Origin: Merluccius polli
Taxonomy: Eukaryota > Chordata > Actinopteri > Gadiformes > Merlucciidae
Length of the DNA stretch: 64,000 bases
NCBI GenBank assembly: GCA_030340625.1
Contig: JAOPHQ010005416.1
Coordinates: 256,001 to 320,000, forward strand
Direction: 5' to 3'
How positions within the stretch are numbered: the stretch's first letter is position 1; each line of letters starts with the position of its first letter. Shown here piece after piece: positions 1 to 12,612 of the stretch. The position numbers and the translations under genes are program-made. Under the pieces are notes generated by a model. That model did not search any database and had not been told where the DNA came from. It saw nothing but the letters and a program-made list of their open reading frames with translations.

Positions 1-4
1 GCAG

Positions 5-117
<113 letters not shown>

Positions 118-261
118 GAGTCTGACGCGGTGGGGCTGGAGCTGGAGGAGCTGCGCCGGGAGCAGGCGGGCTACGAGCAGCAGATCCAGGGGGTGGACGA
201 GGCCAAGCAGGCCATCCAGGAGCAGATCGACAGCATGGCCTCCACCGTGGCCCAGAACAAG
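118..261 (+). CDS. smc2: smc2 exon (window exon 1)
   Basis: 48 codons, phase 0 at both ends, starting ESDAVGLELEEL and ending VAQNK before gtagtg. Antiparallel coiled-coil segment. The acceptor AG (116-117) directly follows a (TG)n array, with no separate pyrimidine tract. Confidence 0.9.
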
Positions 262-2494
262 GTAGTGCAGTGTTCCCTGCCGCATGCAAGGCGTACACAG
301 TGGGTGGACGTCGTCGGTGTTGCAGTGTAGTCCTGTCATAACGGTGGGCTGTCCCTCTGTGTTGCTGTGTGCAGGAGGCGGTGCGCGGTGCCCAGGAGGA
401 GCTCGCCAAACGGAAGGAGATCATCATGGCCCAAGACAAAGATATCAAGGTTACTGCAGGGCTTGTATCTTTATATGCATTTGTGTGTTTAGATATATCT
501 ATGAGGGGAAAGTAGTGGTTTTAAGTCGAAGACAAACAAATGTGTGGTCTTTTTGGTTGTCATCCCGTTCCATGTTGGAATGTTTAGTAAGAAATCATGT
601 TATTTGTATTTTGTATTTCCAGGGCAAGTTGTGGCCTTTTCTCTCTCGTTCAGTGTAGTAGCCATGCCTGGTCTGTTGGAACTTTGGGTCCTGATTGGTT
701 GTTTTTAAATGTCAATCATCCAGGAGAAGACGGTGGAGGCCAATAAGATCAGGGAGCGGACGAATGAGGCCCAGTTGAAGATCAAGGAGTTGGAGCACAA
801 CATCAGCAAGCACAAGAAGGAGAGCCAGGATGCTGCCGCAAAGGTGTTCACTCACTTACACTCACTCAATGTTGGGATTATGACATTCGCTCTGCCAGGA
901 ATTTGAAAGGAATTTCTTTTCAGTGGAAATATTCTTAGCATTTTATCATAACTTTGTCAGATTTGTTACAGATTTGAACATCATTTGTTTCAATATTTAG
1001 TATTTCTAGGATGTCTGTCATATCGTTCTACTCTCTGTAAGTAGCAGATTAAAATATTATTTTGTATGTCGAAAAAAACTCTCAAACTGAATACGGGATA
1101 GTAAAAGTTTCATGTGAATTACTCGATGCGAGTTATGCAGCATTATATAATTTTTTTTTTGATTTTGTGTCTCTCCCTCTTGCTATTTCTCTGTCACACT
1201 CACTCCCCTCCCAGGTGTCTCGGATGCTGGAAGAGCATGACTGGATCCCAGTGGAGCGCAGGCTGTTCGGCCAGCCCAACACGGCCTACGACTTCCAAAC
1301 CAACAGCCCCCGGGAGGCTGGCCAGCGGCTCAAGAAGCTGGAGGAGACCACCTCCCGCCTGGAGAGAAATGTCAACAAGAGGGCCATGAACATGCTCAAC
1401 GAGGCCGAGGAGCGGGTGAGAGACCAAGACAGTGGAGAGCAATACAGTGACTTTTCTGCTACTCAGATATATCCGAACAGAGAGCAGAATAAATCTCAGT
1501 GAAATATTCCTGGTGTTTCAGTCCTAGTATTGTTGTGACATTGGATTTGTCGTAATGTCTTAACATTTTTGACCTATCAGACACTTAGCTTGGACGGAAT
1601 GATGACGCTCCCTTCATCTTCTTCTCATTGCTTTAGTACAACGACCTAATGAAGAAGAAGAGGATCGTGGAGAACGACAAGTCCAAGATCTTGCAGACCA
1701 TTGAGGAGTTGGACCAGAAGAAGAATGAAGCGCTGAACGTGGCCTGGCAAAAGGTCTGCCCACACCCCTTCTCATTGTTCTACACTAATTGCTAAATTAT
1801 TGGCATAATTTGTTCTTCCATATGGCATGCCATATGGAAGAACAAATTACAACAATAATGGGGAATTTAGAAATTAATAAAGCACAATATCTCCTTCTCA
1901 ATGCCTAATGTGAAGCTAAATGGTCCAATTTGGGTTCATTACGAAACATATTTTGATCTCCGTTTAGTAGACTTCAGATGTAACAAATTGGTTCAATATT
2001 TCTGAACATTTTGTGTTGAAAATTGAATGACAATGTGGTTGGTGTTTAGTTGCTCTTCCCATAATTTGCATGAGTGATGTTTGATGGCATGAAGCAGCGT
2101 CTGTCATCGGGTGTTCAGAGTCTGGCCCAAGGTTGATTTGCGCCCTCTTCCTCCAGGTGAACAAGGACTTTGGCTCCATCTTCTCCACCCTGCTGCCGGG
2201 GGCCGATGCCCGCCTCGCCCCTCCCCAGGGCTGTGGGGTCCTGGACGGCCTGGAGTTCAAGGTCGCCCTGGGCAACACCTGGAAGGAGAACCTCACCGAG
2301 CTCAGCGGCGGTCAAAGGTCAGACAACACCTCTTGTCATTTCTGTGGGAAGACTTTTTTTTTTCACCCCCTCTATATTAGCAGATTTGGATATCATGGGT
2401 CAACTAGGGTTGTATTTGAGGGCATTGTATTATCATAAAATTAGGATATAAACGTATGATATCGTATTATAACCTATGTTTTGTACTCTTGTAT

Positions 2495-2544
<50 letters not shown>

Positions 2545-4090
2545 TGTTTAGTAAACTTGTGGCGTTGACCACGATTGTCAAAATATTATTTAAAACCAAC
2601 CTATAGGACTGGGCAATATATGGATATTATATCGATATCGTGATATGATGCTACAAAGAAATTATTCAAATATGTTTTGTTTTTATTTTAACAATAAAAA
2701 TGTCAAAAGCAAACAGATGAATTTCTCTATTAAGATTAATAAAGTGCAGCCCTGACTTTCACCTAACTTTACTAAGTAAGTAATGTATTGTATTGTATGA
2801 TTGTATGAATTGTATTGCATGATAAGTAGTAGTAGTATTGGTATGATAAGTACCAGTAATAGAAGTAGTATGAAAGGCCTATTAGTATGATAAGTAGTGT
2901 ATGATATATAGTATTGGTATGATAAGTAGTAGTATTGGTATAGAACGCAGTGGAAGTAGTATTCGTATGGGTCATGATTTTGGAATAGCCTATAAATTAT
3001 AAAAAATAAAATAGTTTATGCGACTATAGTCTTGTCTTTAAAAATACAAGTGTTTTTTTTTTAAATTAGAAAGTTATTGGATATTCAACAGATATTCACG
3101 CTCCAAATTACACCGATCTGAAGCCGGGAACTAAAGATGCGATCGCCGGTATGAGTCCGGTGTGTCTAGCGGTGAACCTGCCCAGGTGTATACCTGCCAA
3201 GGAGACGGGCACCAGCACTCCTGTCTATAGAGCCAGCGACAGTGCCTGTTCCTTGATTTGTGTGCGTGTGCGTGTGAGTGTGTGTAGGTCTCTGGTGGCC
3301 CTGTCTCTGATCCTGGCCATGCTGCTGTTCAAACCGGCCCCCATCTACATCCTGGACGAAGTGGACGCCGCCTTGGACCTGTCTCACACGCAGAACATCG
3401 GACAGATGTTGCGCACACACTTCAGACATTCCCAGGTGAGTTTTACTCACTCACTCACTCGGGGCTCTAAGCTGACTTTTTTTTCTTCTTCCGAAGGAGC
3501 GCTGTCCTCTTAAGTCTACAATCTCACACAGAGGCACAATAATAAATGTAGGGGCACACGAAGACGTGCATGCGTGTTAATGACTGGATTGGCTTTTTGC
3601 TCATCTGTGAAACGTCGCACCCCTCATAGTCTAACAGATCAGACTTTTGATTAACATCTAAAGTCTGGTGGCAGGCGGCCTCGAATCTGGGTGAACTGGG
3701 CGTTTCACTTTCTATCACTTCATATATGTTTTGACCAATCATGTTGCTGGAGGCGGGGATCTGTAAGCATGTAATTGGCAAACAAACTACTAAAAATAAG
3801 ATAAATTGATAGTGCCTACTGAAGAAAAAAAAAAAGTGGTGTAACTGAAAATGTGTAATGGCTGTCTGCATTGGAAAGTGTCTCACAACTCTTTCTCTCT
3901 CCAGTTTGTGGTGGTGTCGCTTAAGGACGGCATGTTCACCAACGCCAATGTGTTGTTCAAGACCAAGTTTGTGGACGGCATGTCCACGGTGTCGCGCACC
4001 ACCCTCAGCCAGAGCGACACCAACATGCCGCAGAAGGGCCATGACAAGCCCCGCTCCAAGGTCAAGAAGGCCAAGCAGCTCATCGACTAG
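118..4090 (+). CDS. smc2: smc2 (3' part): condensin subunit SMC2, C-terminal half
   Basis: SMC2 is the ATPase core subunit shared by condensin I and II; with SMC4 it compacts mitotic chromosomes. Eight exons join in phase into 383 codons: 118-261, 375-449, 724-843, 1215-1415, 1637-1753, 2157-2317, 3288-3435, 3905-4090 (TAG 4088-4090). Exons 1-5 encode the charged C-terminal coiled coil, with the conserved RLFGQPN and AYDF motifs. The ABC signature LSGGQ lies at the end of exon 6, and Walker B (IYILDEVDAALD) in exon 7, followed by SHTQNIGQMLRTHF; exon 8 carries VVSLKDGMF and the basic tail. All introns have GT-AG ends. The match to vertebrate SMC2 is residue-by-residue over conserved blocks. 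The N-terminal two thirds (head, hinge) lie upstream of the window. Human SMC2 is about 1197 residues, so roughly one third is present. No frameshift was seen. Confidence 0.96.
375..449 (+). CDS. smc2: smc2 exon (window exon 2)
   Basis: 25 codons, coiled coil, EAVRGAQEELAKRKEIIMAQ then DKDIK. Acceptor tgtgcag, donor gttact. Confidence 0.88.
724..843 (+). CDS. smc2: smc2 exon (window exon 3)
   Basis: 40 codons, coiled coil including the conserved LKIKELEHNISKHKKE stretch. Acceptor catccag, donor gtgttc. Confidence 0.93.
1215..1415 (+). CDS. smc2: smc2 exon (window exon 4)
   Basis: 67 codons with the SMC2 block HDWIPVERRLFGQPNTAYDF, then EAGQRLKKLEE and NEAEER at the exon end. Donor gtgaga. 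Confidence 0.95.
1637..1753 (+). CDS. smc2: smc2 exon (window exon 5)
   Basis: 39 codons, YNDLMKKKRIVENDKSKI at the start and NVAWQK at the end, the last coiled-coil piece before the C-terminal head. Acceptor ctttag. Confidence 0.95.
1806..1849. repeat. Perfect 44-bp palindrome in smc2 intron 5
   Basis: The sequence equals its own reverse complement over 44 bp, with centre ATATGGCATGCCATAT and no spacer. Confidence 0.93.
2157..2317 (+). CDS. smc2: smc2 exon (window exon 6), ABC signature
   Basis: 161 nt ending in phase 2. It encodes VNKDFGSIFSTLLPG, VLDGLEFKVALGNTWKENL and the ABC signature LSGGQ, with the following Arg codon split by the intron. Confidence 0.96.
2498..2543. repeat. (ATT)n trinucleotide array
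   Basis: About 15 units of ATT in smc2 intron 6. Confidence 0.95.
2604..2660 (+). mobile_element. Truncated hAT-MITE end (GGGCAATAT family)
   Basis: The sequence ataggactgggcaatata followed by gatatcgtgat resembles the terminus of a common fish hAT MITE (the CTGGG-GATA family, also present at 32751). No matching right end was found in the intron, so this is a fragment. Confidence 0.45.
2780..2965. repeat. Degenerate GTATGATAAGTAGTA minisatellite
   Basis: Irregular reiterations of tggtatgataagtagtag-like units in smc2 intron 6. Confidence 0.6.
3288..3435 (+). CDS. smc2: smc2 exon (window exon 7), Walker B
   Basis: 148 nt. It completes Arg and then reads SLVALSLILAMLLFKPAPIY with Walker B ILDEVDAALD. 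The acceptor lies at the end of a TG-rich run. Confidence 0.97.
3905..4090 (+). CDS. smc2: smc2 last coding exon
   Basis: 61 codons plus TAG. FVVVSLKDGMFTNANVLFKT at the start, then a hydrophilic lysine-rich tail ending KKAKQLID. The tail is less conserved than the head, as expected for SMC2. Confidence 0.95.
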   Translation, partial: FVVVSLKDGMFTNANVLFKTKFVDGMSTVSRTTLSQSDTNMPQKGHDKPRSKVKKAKQLID

Positions 4091-4560
4091 CCTGGCCATG
4101 CTGCATGCGTTGTGCAACCTATCGCAACCTAAAGGCTGTTATCCTTCAGCTTTTGGGTTGTTTTGTAGAATTGTGTATAGCTGGCTCTACGCTCTCGAGC
4201 CTCGTCTCTTTTTATTCACTTCTGCGTACGACTTTGTCTTGAAAGAACTTTGCTCAAAGGCTGAAAAGCTAAAAGTGACAGATTGTGAAAGCACCTCAAA
4301 TGGGTAATTTCTACTTGTGTTTTATGTGTTGTCTTTTTATGTGTATTGGACATTTTTAGTAATGTGATATTTACAAAGTGGCCTATTTGGCCTAACTTTT
4401 CTTCCCACTGCAAATGTTAATGAAATTGGTCAAATGTTAACTAATTTCTCTAGTATTTCTCTGCTTTTTGGATTTAAATAAATACATTTGTAATCAATGC
4501 AATACATTTAATATCCTTTTTATCCTTCAGCTTATGGAATAAAATATCTACAAATACATA
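4091..4560 (+). other. smc2: smc2 3' UTR
   Basis: AT-rich sequence after the smc2 stop with no open frame. It carries AATAAA at 4477-4482 and again at 4538-4543, so cleavage is expected around 4500-4565. The end is inferred from those signals. Confidence 0.6.
4477..4482 (+). terminator. smc2 polyadenylation signal AATAAA
   Basis: Canonical hexamer about 390 nt after the smc2 stop; a second copy is at 4538-4543. Confidence 0.6.
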
Positions 4561-4968
4561 CTATATATAACGGTTTCATTTAATTTTATTTCTAAATTAA
4601 CTAGAAAATACATAGAATTAGGAGAAAAGAAATATGGAAGGTAATGTAGAATGACACCTTAACGGCGCCACCTTGTGGCTGAAGTAGAGTGTTGACGCGT
4701 CGCACAGTGCATCCATGGTGACCAGTGACTGCTAGCTGAAGTTGAAGCTAGTTTGAAGCTAGTATTTAATCTTGAAACCAAAATACGTTGCGGAAAGTCC
4801 AGTAATTAAAACGAACGATTCAATAATAAGTTTTACCAATCATTAGCGAAATGATATTCAAATATATATATATGGCCGATGTATGTGTGTATATATATGT
4901 ATATATATGTGTATATCTATATATATGTATATATATGTGTATATATTAATATATATGTATATGTATAT

Positions 4969-6510
<1,542 letters not shown>

Positions 6511-6511
6511 A

Positions 6512-7738
6512 GGGATAATGCCCGACGAGGTGTCCATTATCAGAAGTTAATGGACGACGCGGAGGCGTGAACCGTCCGACGCGAAGCGGAGGACGGTTGC
6601 TTCCGCGAAGTCCATTAACTTCTGATAATGGACACCTCGAAGGGCATTATCCCGCTTATACCATGGTCACTTGCCAAAGAAAATAAATTAAGACCATTAA
6701 TTAATATTTGCATGCGTTTTACAATCAAAATATAAAGTTGTTCACAAGCCATAATTTGGCTTCCCTAGTAACGCCTGAGGGTCTGACTAATACCTGGAAC
6801 AATCATTACCCTCCCGTAAGGTTCTTATGCAACGGAAACGTTGTTCACTCCTCCAGTAAATAGGACGGACCTTAGATACGAGTCGGCAACGGGAGGGATT
6901 CTAGTCCGCTCAGCTATGAGCCAGAGAGCTGACGTCATGCATTGTACATCGGGAATCGCGACGGCCAATACTTTCAACATAAAGTGTACATATTTATAAT
7001 TTGAAATGTGTCCAAGCCTTTACACCACAGATACTATAGGGTCTATAGCATATAACCGCGTTTTCTGATTACAGTTTAATGCATTTTTCACAATTTACCA
7101 GCTGTCGTTTTGACGACTAATCACCGCGCCATTCGTTTCAATGGGAATCCGACGGTCTATAATTTCAACATAAAGTGTACATATTTATAATTTGAAATGT
7201 GTCCCAGCCTTTATACCACAGATACTATAGGATCTATAGCATATAACCGCGTTTTCCGATTACAGTTTAATGCATTTTTCATAATTTACCAGCTGTCGTT
7301 TTGACGACTAATTGCCGCGCCATTCGTTTAAATGGGAATCCGACGGTCTATAATTTCAACATAAAGTGTACATATTTATAATTTGAAATGTGTCCCAGCC
7401 GTTATACCACAGATACTATAGGGTCTATAGCATATAACCGCCTTTTCTGATTACAGTTTAATGCATTTTTCACAATTTACCAGCTCTCGTTTTGAAGGCT
7501 GAACAGACGACTGGAAGTACTTAGTAGGTGTCCATATAGCCAGAGCTAGCTCTGCAGCAGCCAATCAGAATCGAGTATTCCCTCTCCGTTGCCATGGTTA
7601 CCATCTAGCGTTTGAGCCAGCGCAGTAATCTAACTGTAATCAGGCAATTTGACCCGAACGTCTTTCCTAGGTGTACATTAACACTTTTTAACCTACACCT
7701 GCCAGCCAATCAGAATCGAGTATTCACGCCGACCATGG

Positions 7739-7744
<6 letters not shown>
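6512..7744. mobile_element. Hairpin-bearing non-autonomous element, copy 2
   Basis: Direct tandem copy of the unit at 4973 (period about 1539 bp), separated from it by a (TA)n array. Foldback arms are 6512-6555 and 6610-6653 with a longer 54-nt loop. The body runs from ttataccatggtc (6656) to gaccatggtata. It has three satellite monomers but lacks the right half of the second foldback seen in copy 1, and it has a different segment near 6885-6960. Confidence 0.7.
7039..7500. repeat. ~190-bp satellite monomers, three units (copy 2)
   Basis: The same marker starts at 7039, 7230 and 7421 (spacing 191 bp). A partial preceding unit is visible from about 6950. Confidence 0.9.
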
Positions 7745-7837
<93 letters not shown>

Positions 7838-7840
7838 ATA

Positions 7841-7871
<31 letters not shown>

Positions 7872-8115
7872 GTGTATATGTGTATATATATATATATGTG
7901 TATATATATATGTATATGTGTATATATACATATGTATATGTGTATATATACTGTATATATATATGTATATGTGTATGTATATATGTATATATTATATATG
8001 TATATATGTATATATGTGTATATATATATATGTATGTATATATATATATGTATATATACATATATGTGCATATACAGTATATATATGTATATATATATAT
8101 ATATACATACATGTG

Positions 8116-8181
<66 letters not shown>

Positions 8182-8222
8182 CATGTGTATATGTATATAT
8201 ATATATATACAGTATACATGTG

Positions 8223-8267
<45 letters not shown>

Positions 8268-8319
8268 ATATGTGTATATGTGTATATATATGTATATATA
8301 TATACATATATATATATAA

Positions 8320-8363
<44 letters not shown>

Positions 8364-8368
8364 GTGTA
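7743..8368. repeat. Long compound (TA)n/(TATG)n array
   Basis: About 625 bp of TA, TATG and TATACA units. Reading frames across it are low-complexity Tyr/Ile/Val and not genes. Confidence 0.98.
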
Positions 8369-9300
8369 TAATTTTTTTTCTTTTTTTTAGCAGATGCTAT
8401 GTGTTTCCGCATTTTCAACATTCAAGTGAAGGGGAATTCATGTTGTGTCGATGCAAATGTGAGGTAAAGTAGAGCTAGAGGTCCAGAGGAAGTCATGATG
8501 CTAGATATGAGGCCTGCGCCACACGGTCTCTACATCACGGTTATATTCTTGTAAACATGGTTGATGCGTAGGTTATTGGCCTAATGTAGAACCGACTATC
8601 AGACCTGTCGTTACACTTAATCCAGCATAATTTATGTACAAACTTACTTGTGTAGGCGCAGTTATTTCCAGTTGTCATTAGAGTATGAGCAATTATAAAA
8701 TAATTGCAACAATATAATTTCTTGTGATGTGCAACACAGTACAAATAGTCATATTTATGACAATGTTGTTATTTAAGTCCTTAATATAAACTGTTAAGAA
8801 TTATGAAAATGTAGTGAGTGTTTGTTAATTCCGGGAGTTAGTCATCGCAGTATTATTTTAAGATGATGAACACATTTGCCCTCGCAGGTTCAGGCTGGTT
8901 TTCTTATAGAAATTCAGACAATGAGTTGCTTGTTGCTTGGTTGTTTGATCTGTAAATTATGTACATCTGCACTCACAAATATGAATACAGGTGTAATGTA
9001 TGGCTTTATGCTTTCAGAGGCTAACTGGAAACATCAGAACAAAAACAAATGCACATTCTTATTGTTTTGCATTAGCAACTACACAGTCTAGTATCACAAT
9101 TTGATTTAGACGATAACATACAAACTCATAACATCTTAAAACAATGAAGGACATCTGAAGCAGAATGAAAACAAACAAGGCAGACATATGACTTCCTTCT
9201 AGGGGCCAACATCCCTTCAAAACCCACATGCGCTCACGCACACACACACACACACACGCACTCTCACACGCTACAACAGCCTTATTGTTGCACCTATTTC
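8369..9300. other. Unique intergenic sequence, no gene seen
   Basis: AT-rich, no convincing splice-framed open reading frame. A short (CA)n lies at 9238-9257. Confidence 0.6.
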
Positions 9301-9302
9301 AC

Positions 9303-9315
9303 TCACTTCCTGTTT
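9303..9315 (-). promoter_or_regulatory. Candidate ETS/PU.1-type site
   Basis: The minus strand reads AAACAGGAAGTGAG, a good ETS-family core with the A-rich 5' side typical of PU.1. It lies shortly upstream of the possible pik3r5 leader exon. p101 is mainly a leukocyte protein in mammals, which makes the site plausible; it is motif evidence only. Confidence 0.3.
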
Positions 9316-9379
9316 GCCCTTTGTATGTGAGCTGTAGTATATGGGCGTGTGTGTATGTGGAAGGCGAAGAAGGCACCAC

Positions 9380-9575
9380 ATGTAAATGAGTACCGCTGAG
9401 GCTGCCCTCGTTTTGTAGCACTACTCCGCTCTGCCCAGGATGTGGTGTGAGTGCACTCAGTCTCCCGGAGTGAGGAACTAAGCCGCAGTGGGAGTCAGCT
9501 GGAGCCGTCGTCTGGTGATTGAAAAGCTGTGGGACCTGTACCCAGAGTCTATGGGAGCTGGCCGATAAACTGCAG
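9380..9575 (+). other. Candidate non-coding first exon for pik3r5
   Basis: A comparatively GC-rich block ending in a textbook donor, TGCAG|GTAAGTGGG (GT at 9576). It has no long frame. The first recognised pik3r5 exon begins at an acceptor (28940-28941), so at least one upstream leader exon must exist; this is the best candidate seen. The 5' limit is unknown. Confidence 0.3.
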
Positions 9576-10135
9576 GTAAGTGGGACACACACATCAGTAT
9601 GGTGTGTGTGTGTGTGTTTGAACAGAGGATCGGCTGCCTGCTTTGACTGGCTGAAAGATTGTCTATTGATGGGTTCATGGGGTGAATTGTGACAGATTCA
9701 CAATTATGGGCTTTACGTAGTCTGCATAGCAACAATAAGTTAAAAATATATATAATTAAGTGAGGCCAAGTGTCCCATAAATAACACAGTCTAACTGGAA
9801 AACCATTAGACTTTACAACAAGTGTATAAGGTGGGGTTTTTGTGTTATTGAAGTTAGTGGTAAGTGTCACATTGATAGGAAATTGTGGAGGAGGAGCTGT
9901 CAGAATGATTTGAGCCCCTTGAGCAGGGACACTCGATGGGGAAACTTCTGCTTCTAGTGGCGTATAAACAGGTCTTGGGTTTCATGTTGTAAATGCATAT
10001 TGGGGAAGTACAAACCAGTGTTTCCAATGAAAACTAACACATACTGTGCATGCGTTGGTTTTCACTGGAAGATTTACTATTTTTATAGATATAAATAAGG
10101 TGTTATTTTTTATGAGGTTGTAATTGAACTGAAAA

Positions 10136-10195
<60 letters not shown>
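10136..10195. repeat. (GAT)n trinucleotide array
   Basis: About 20 perfect GAT units. Confidence 0.97.
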
Positions 10196-10199
10196 ATTG

Positions 10200-10763
10200 G
10201 TTATGGTGGTTATGGACTTTAGCCCCAATGTCATCAGCCTACCTGTAAGCATCCTTAATGATGATCTTCTAACCCCTACCTGTCCCTTAGCTCCCTCTAT
10301 CTCTATTCACTGTTCGAATTACCCCATTGTAAGTGGATGATGGTGGTGGGGATGATGAAAAAGCAAATAGCAGTTACTCAATAGTTTCCAAACTGAATGG
10401 ACTGACTTTACTCGTTCTGAGATGGAAACAACACATTTCAAAGTAAAAGATATTAGGGTGCCGTACACCGTACGCATGTTTGTCACAATCACAAAAAACA
10501 TATTTTTTTACTTTATTTACAGTAAATTAACTGTCATGGTAAAAAGTACATCTCCTTTTCATTATGTCAATAAGGATGAAACATAAAGCTTGATGTGTAC
10601 AAAGGAAAATGGCTTAATCTTTATGAAGCAATGAATTAGTGACGAACCAACTTCTGTGATGTGTCACCAAATGTGTTAATGAACATCCTATTACACAAGT
10701 GGCTGTATCACAGTTATATCAATGATTTATATTGTTACAAAATTAGGTGTTCATTCATGGTGT

Positions 10764-10794
<31 letters not shown>

Positions 10795-11430
10795 GTAATA
10801 GCATCATTTTATTTTAGTTTAAACTAAAATTATAAAATAATAATTATAATAAATTACTTTTAAATTATTGTGGAGCTCCACTATGTAACTTTTCACTGCA
10901 CATATTTGGCGTTTGTTCAAGTATATGCAAGTGACTTAATGTCTTTAGAATAAAAGCCACAACTCGATCCACCCAGGGAGTCATGCGCTCTCATTTAGTT
11001 TGGTCTGTGCTGACCAATGGTGGGAAAATACAATGAAAGGATGTGACTAATATAAACTAATATTTAGTAAAGTGGAAAACCAATATAGTTTTGTGTTTTA
11101 TTAGTAACATAACAAATACAAAAGACCTCACTGTTACCTGCCTTGAAGACATAGTTGCTACTTGCACCTCGTCGACAACATCACCGTCGTGCCAATCCTC
11201 TCTGACAATAACTGGCCATGAGAGGCCACTAGTGTGCATAGGCCTCGGTTACACTTGTGTTTTCAATGCGACATTTGTGATCCAATCACGCCAGGTTACG
11301 CGGTCACTGTCAAGTGTGGACACTCCAAAAACACTTTTTTTCTCTTTGGGTCACATCCCGAGGTGGTCTGGGTCGTATTCTAATCGGGTCTCAGTGTAGT
11401 GTAGACACAATCCAGCCACGACCCCATACG
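10200..11430. other. Intergenic sequence, no gene seen
   Basis: AT-rich with a (TG)n(G)n tract at 10760-10795. No gene-like frame was found on either strand. Confidence 0.6.
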
Positions 11431-11434
11431 ACAA

Positions 11435-11540
11435 TAGGGATGTGACTGAATAATCGGTTATTCGATTATTCGTTCATGACGGCAAAAATTGAGTAGTTAG
11501 ACCTTTGATCTTAAACATAGTAATCTATGTTTAAGATCAA
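11435..11540. mobile_element. MITE terminus of the TAGGGATGTG family
   Basis: Starts tagggatgtgactgaataat, related to the intact element at 26524. It is followed by a perfect 14-bp hairpin (11507-11520 with 11525-11538). A right end of the same family lies at 18293-18336, but flanking 8-mers differ (tacgacaa versus ataactaa), so one long element is not demonstrated. Confidence 0.5.
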
Positions 11541-12461
11541 TATCTATAACGGGTTGGTAATTTAATAAACATAAATATAGTAGTGATAGTGATCTTTTTT
11601 CCTTTTCTGGCGATCCGTCACCCATAATAGCACCTGTGTGATTTCTCTTTGGGTGACTAGAGTGGTGCAGGAATGAGTCCTAAAACCTGGAAATCTGTTA
11701 GCATTTTGGCACTTCCGGTTCCCTTGTCTCGAAGTCAACAGGTTTTTTGAATGGGATTTTGGTTTGATGGCTGAAATAAGGTCTGTGGTTAACACCAGCT
11801 TAAGAGATGGCCACGTTTTGGCCTACGACATAAAACACAGTTAATACCCCACTCGTGAATTTTGAAGCTTTTACGTGTCTTAAAAAACTTTCAAAAATTT
11901 CAAAAATCATAAAAGTTCATTGGTGAAGATTATCTTGCTTAACAAAACGTGTTAGTGTCATAAACTTTTGTTTGCCACAAAGCTTATTTTCTGCAATAAT
12001 CCAAAAGCCAATGGAAAAAAAACCATTGGCTTTTTGTCGAGGGAACTCAGGGCGATGCTCACTTCCGGGTTCAACCCTGTCTCATCAAAATTACGTTCCC
12101 AGGGAACTATTCGGCATTCTCAATTACGTTTGTCTGAAAACGTATTTTGTCCGTGATTACGTTTCATTGAACGTATCGCAAATACGTTCGTTCTCAGCCT
12201 ATTTTTTGCCATTTATTTACCTATAGAATTATGTTTGGTTGAAACGTATCCCAGATATGTTAAATGTCAACATATATCATATTATTGTCATTAAGGCATA
12301 TTTCCCTTTCGGGGAACGTTTCATTTAACGTATTTTGTCCCTGATTACGTCTTGAATCTGAATTGAGCATATTTTTTGTTATTTATTTACCTCTTGGATA
12401 ATTTACATTGAATTGAAACGTATCCTCAATAGGCTACGTTAAATATCGATAACATTTGTCC

Positions 12462-12612
12462 GGGGAGGGGGGGTCCGGTCCAGGTCCGACCCTGGACTGG
12501 GAGCATTCCCCCCCCCCCCCCCCCCCCCCCGGACCGGACCGGCGGGGCGGAGGATGGCCGGTCCAGTGGTGGGCCGGTCCAGGACCCTGAATGCTCCCAG
12601 TCCGACCCAAAT
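12462..12612. repeat. GC-rich poly-C module in left arm
   Basis: About 20 consecutive C (12509-12530) flanked by ggtccaggtccgaccctgg and complementary ggtccaggaccctg sequences, so it can fold on itself. A related module is at 15722-15823 in the right arm. Confidence 0.8.

Noticed and set aside
3524..4117. 197-codon minus-strand frame opposite the smc2 last exon
   Set aside because: Shadow of the coding strand extended into the intron; no homology recognised.
7693..8421. Long Tyr/Ile-rich open frames on both strands
   Set aside because: Translation of TA/TATG simple repeat, not a gene.
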